The notes beneath the pieces were generated by a model. The model was not told the DNA's origin. It saw only the letters and a program-made list of their open reading frames with translations, and ran no database searches. Below are positions 60,347 to 64,000 of a DNA stretch of 64,000 nt, piece after piece (within the stretch, counting starts at the first letter, position 1; every line of letters begins with the position of its first letter). Origin of the DNA: Arthrobotrys musiformis. Lineage: Eukaryota; Ascomycota; Orbiliomycetes; Orbiliales; Orbiliaceae. The position numbers were made by a program, and so were the translations under genes. Location: positions 310,001 to 374,000 of the forward strand of contig JAVHJL010000007.1 in the NCBI GenBank assembly GCA_036971715.1. The letters are read 5' to 3'.

Positions 60347-61971
60347 ATGCGCCTGATAAACTATCTTGAAGCCCTCCGACCTTCCTACCCAGGATTGGGT
60401 CAGGATAGGAAATGGAATGGGACAACTGGAGCGGCTGACGTCCAATACTGCCCTAGGCTTGAGGAGTGGCCAGGGTTTTGGACTGAAGTACGCCAAGTGC
60501 TGAGAGAATCCAGCGGACGAGATGTAAGATAACCCCACCATCCTAAGGAACCTTGGTCACGCAATTTTAGCAACATACTAACCACGCCCTTAGTTTCGTG
60601 CTTTGAAGCACCCGAAGAATAGAGAAGGAACGGGGTTAGGAGGTATCCAGCAAGCTAGACAGAATCAACCACTTCTGTCAGCTGCTGGTGTCTCCACCCT
60701 TTTGGACATCACTATTGGACACCCTGTAGGGGAAATCCTCCGCACTGTTTACGATATCGAGACAACCTTTGAAGGTCCTCGATCTGGAGTCACCATTGGT
60801 GATCCGAGCAGGGTCCTGTGTGTTCCACAGGAACCCACCTGGCAAAAAGGAACCAACGTGCACCCAATTGCATGCAACAAACCCCTCATGGTGATCAACG
60901 CGAAGCCATCATGGGTTTTGTACCTAACCCCATACATCATAACCACCTTCAACCAACAGCGAGATAAAATCTTGAGCCAGCCAAGGGGAAGAAGGTGCCA
61001 AAATGAATTGGTACGGGCAGTATCTCAGATGTTCGCTCATCTGCACATCAACAACCTGACCTACGGTGTCCTTACAACATACCACTCAACATACTTTTTC
61101 AAAAGGTTAGATGTTGAAGGAGCGCACCCCCGGCTGCTTGTCTCCCCAATTATCAGGAGAACTGATATAGGCGAGAAGAGCCTCGCTGCCGCGTTTGTGG
61201 GGCTTGCTGTTCGATCGTTCCGCCAGGGACATCGGACAGCAGCCCTTGGAACCCCCGGCCCATTCCCAAGGGTTCTTGAGGCCAACCAAAGAACAAACCG
61301 GAAGCATTTTGTGGTGGACGGCCCTCCACAAACTTTATCCCATCCATTTGATGGGCACACTCGGAGGGTTCGCCGGGGCCGCGGCGACCCTCCAGCCAGG
61401 GTACGAGCAAGGTTCGTAAGATTCCTCTCTCGGAACCTGGCTTCTACTTTTCGGGGCGTCCTCGAAGTAGATGGCCGGGTTCCGAGAGAGGTAATCTTCA
61501 AGATTTACGACCTCTCTACCCCCGAGGTAGCGGGGGTGTGCGACGATGAACTGAAGGCGTAAGTTGACTCCTTAGTCGATCCTAGTTTATTTTATCACGA
61601 ATGCTAACTTGCTATTTTTTTTTAGGTACGCCGCCTTGACCCCTATCCAAGGGACGCACGTTCCGAGGATTTGGGCGGTCGGAACCCTATATGGGATCTA
61701 TCGCGTTATTGCGATGGATTTCTGCGGGAGCCCGGTTCCTCAGCCACCCCCGCCGGAGTTTTACGAACAGGCACCAGTACTGTTCCGGGCAATCCACGGG
61801 TATCAAGTCGTTCACAACGATATTGACCTGCGGAACTTTATGGTTTTGCATGGTCGATATCGTGTGATCGACTTGAACTCGGCCAAAATTGGAACCCCGG
61901 AACAGATACTGCGTGAAGAACGATACCTCAAAAATCTGCTCCACAAAATGAGGGAGGGGTACATTTATTGA
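60347..61971 (+). CDS. PD-(D/E)XK nuclease-like and protein-kinase-like fusion protein
   Basis: Exons 60347-60523, 60594-61558 and 61626-61971 give 495 aa; the reading frame closes exactly. Residues about 60-250 resemble the PD-(D/E)XK fold found with kinases in fungal and Crinkler-type proteins: a GDPSRV block (possible catalytic Asp), VINAKPSWVL (ExK position reading N161-A-K163), and LTYGVLTTYHSTYFFKR. The expected Glu is Asn, so nuclease activity is doubtful. Residues about 340-495 are a divergent kinase fold: VIFKIYD with Lys362, Glu378 in the next helix, HNDIDLRN (His444, Asp446, Asn451) and IDLNSA (Asp463 replacing DFG Asp). These residues are those needed for phosphotransfer. Target and function are unknown. 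An in-frame stop upstream in the same exon supports this start, though a missing N-terminal exon is possible. Neighbours are gene-poor DNA and decayed sequence. Confidence 0.75.
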
Positions 61972-63436
61972 CCCCAGACCACCCGAATTTTCACGAAGAA
62001 AGCTAAAGACGCCAACCACCGCCCACAGGCCTGGATGTTGTAGCCTATTGTGTTGAGGGCGTTGGAACTCCCAATTCGGCACGCCAACCATATGTAAAAT
62101 ATGATTGGCCAGCCTGATAGGGATACCAACATCTCTCGAACACTCAGACTACACTCCAGAGATACCACAGGGTCTTACAAAATCAGCAAGGTGGCACATG
62201 GTGAAAGGTCTGGTCAGCCTATCGGTTTGGGGGCACATCCGTTGCCACAAGTGGTCAACGTGGTGCCTCCACCCTTCTACTACGACGATTCATTCCGTAG
62301 CTTTTGGGCATACCGTTTCTTAACTTTCTTCTTCCGTCCTTTCTTGCATTTTCTTTTTGGTTTTATGTTAGTTTTGAGGGTCTGGTTTACTTGTTTTTGG
62401 TGACTCAGGCTTTTCAATTGTCTTTTGTTTATTCGCTTGTTTGTTTTCCATGCTTTTGTATTTAATTCGTTCTATTTTATTCTGCCCATTTTTGTTCACA
62501 CGAAATGGGCCTTGATACATATTATACACGAACCCTCTAATATCGTAGACCTTACGCAGTTATAATTTAGTCACCATAGCATCCTTAATCAGCTTCAGTT
62601 GTTCCTCGTTATAGTTTTATAACCTGGCCTGAGTTGCATGCCCCGCAGCTGGCCATGGCTAGCTAGGACCAACTTGGTGCAGGTCGTTTTGGCACCGCGT
62701 CTGTTTTTTGGCTTCCCTATATTAAACCTCCTAAGTTATTAAATATTATTATTGGCGCAGATTCCTTGAGGCTTGTGAGCCGCCTAGCAGGGTTTATTAA
62801 AGCGAGTAACGTTAACGTTGTTATTGCGGAGTTCGTCAAAATACTGCGGACGATCCTTGATAGTAGGTTTTCTTAATGTGCTGTTTTTGTGTTTTTTTCG
62901 GTTACCGCGCACAGGCTTTTGAGTCAACTAATGCAGCGGACGTTCAAGATCCTAGCCCTAGTAGCCTGTACCTGCAGGACTTGTGAGGCTCTGATATTTT
63001 GTCAACGGGTTTGAGTTGTCGGTTTGTTCAGTGCCGTTATGCTCCGTTCCGCGGAATGTTTCCGCTTTATATGCCTTTTACGGTTTACCATAACCCCAAA
63101 ACTATTGATTTTCTGACCCCGAGACTACTTTATTACTATATATGACGTATGGCCAGGCGGTATGACTGCCGAAAGTTTGGCGTACTAGGCAGAGCTTAGT
63201 GCCCTAGCGGTTTCGAGACAGGACCCTGGTCGCGGTGATCATGACTGTTTCTTGTGTTGGAGCCTTGTGTACGCGCATTCAGCTTAAATTCGATGTTTTT
63301 GTCGGATCCTCGGTTTGAATTTTATATTCTTGTATAACTCTATAACCCCTATATACCGGCGCTGGCGAAACATATACCCGTTGAACCTTCTAAAAAGCCG
63401 GCCTTCGAAAAACGGCCGAAGTGACATAGGACGGCC
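61972..63436. other. Non-genic region with possible coding remnants
   Basis: About 1.5 kb between the fusion gene and the last gene. Two stretches on the plus strand stay open and read like coding sequence (about 62725-62875 and 62979-63144), but both are cut by stop codons and match no family I know. The rest is T-rich flank. No intact gene is supported. Confidence 0.4.
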
Positions 63437-64000
63437 ATGAACACTCCCGATGACGACGGCGCACACCTCTCCTCCCTCAGCGCTTTATTCGGCCTCGCGG
63501 CGCTGGCGATAAATATACTACTACAACCGCACGGCGGGAAGATATGTTCCTTCTCGACGCCGACGAGACGGTATCTTCGGATTTCACCGTTTGTGTGCGT
63601 CGCTGATGCGGTCGGGGTGGTGATTCGGGTTTTTACTTATTTTTTTTATTATAAGATCTCTGTGGGGGCTGCGTGTAGGTTGGCTGTGGTTAGGAGGAGG
63701 GTTGTTGAGGGGGAGGAGTATGTGAGGAAGATGGGGGAGGGGGAGTATTTGAGGTTTATGGAGGGGTCTTTGAATTCTGGGGTTGTGGGATTGGGGGAGT
63801 GGAAGGGGAGGGTGGTGGGGTTTGTATTGTTGGGGTTGGGGCAGTGGGTTAAGATTGTGGCTTGCTCTGGTACAACTTGGACGTCTACGTGGGCTTCGTT
63901 TTATTTCTGGTCGTTTGTGGTTATCGAGGGGGTTAATGCGCTGTCGAGGCGTGTGAGGGAGGAGGAAAGGGATCATCGTGTGTTTTCACGGTTTGGGATT
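63437..64000 (+). CDS. Truncated membrane protein gene, unknown function
   Basis: An open frame starts at 63437 and runs without a stop to the window end (188 codons), so the gene is incomplete here. The N-terminus has a hydrophobic helix at about residues 12-26 (SALFGLAALAINILL). A second lies near 50-72 (FVCVADAVGVVIRVFTYFFYY), another near 131-150 and one near 157-172. The coding strand is strongly G/T-rich after about 63660, unlike the genes upstream. I do not recognise the family. An intron could lie within it, although none is needed to keep the frame open. Confidence 0.6.
   Translation, partial: MNTPDDDGAHLSSLSALFGLAALAINILLQPHGGKICSFSTPTRRYLRISPFVCVADAVGVVIRVFTYFFYYKISVGAACRLAVVRRRVVEGEEYVRKMGEGEYLRFMEGSLNSGVVGLGEWKGRVVGFVLLGLGQWVKIVACSGTTWTSTWASFYFWSFVVIEGVNALSRRVREEERDHRVFSRFGI

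Noticed and set aside
1..64000. CRISPR arrays, bacterial operons or prophage
   Set aside because: No spaced direct repeats of CRISPR type; gene structure is eukaryotic throughout.

Overview
The window is nuclear DNA of a filamentous ascomycete (Pezizomycotina). The genes are split by short introns of about 50-120 nt with GTANGT donors, CTAAC-type branch points and YAG acceptors. They include families of filamentous ascomycetes (SskB-type MAPKKK, IML2, an AKT2-type peroxisomal hydrolase, a DUF5672 protein). Intergenic DNA is long, with pyrimidine tracts and microsatellites. I cannot fix the class from sequence alone.

Layout. 1-5.9 kb: a long microsatellite-rich leader of a CaMKK/SNF1-activating-type kinase gene (5977-9765, +). 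12.3-15.2 kb: IML2 (ten exons, +). 15.9-17.5 kb: an alpha/beta hydrolase with a mitochondrial-looking N-terminus and a C-terminal SKI (+). 20.4-23.7 kb: a coiled-coil protein (-). 26.4-29.4 kb: SLD3 (+). 30.3-31.1 kb: GOS1 (-), divergent from RPL35/uL29 (31.7-32.6 kb, +). 33.7-34.7 kb: DPB4 (-). 36.0-40.3 kb: SSK2/SskB MAPKKK (-). 42.4-43.5 kb: DUF5672 protein (+). 44.4-44.9 kb: small four-helix membrane protein (-). 44.9-53.6 kb: gene-poor island with a 33-base G tract and degenerate repeats. 53.6-55.4 kb: Mep-type ammonium transporter (+). 55.4-60.3 kb: gene-poor, with one tRNA-Val(AAC) (-). 60.3-62.0 kb: a PD-(D/E)XK-like plus protein-kinase-like fusion (+). 62-63.4 kb: possible decayed coding DNA. 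From 63.4 kb: a truncated membrane-protein gene running off the window.

Functionally most genes are independent housekeeping or signalling genes. SLD3 (origin firing) and DPB4 (polymerase epsilon/chromatin accessory subunit) both act in S phase, and both have CGCG-core G1/S-type sites upstream (two ACGCGT and one TTTCGCGC). The GOS1/RPL35 intergenic region carries a CACGTG and an AGCCCTAA, the Cbf1/Tbf1 pair known from ribosomal-protein promoters. The CaMKK and SskB are separate stress/energy signalling kinases.

The most unusual gene is the fusion at 60.3-62.0 kb. Its nuclease-like domain has Asn where the ExK glutamate is expected, while its kinase-like domain keeps the main catalytic residues. 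It sits in a gene-poor region beside apparently decaying coding DNA. All exon structures below were built by hand from splice signals and reading-frame continuity; none has transcript support here.
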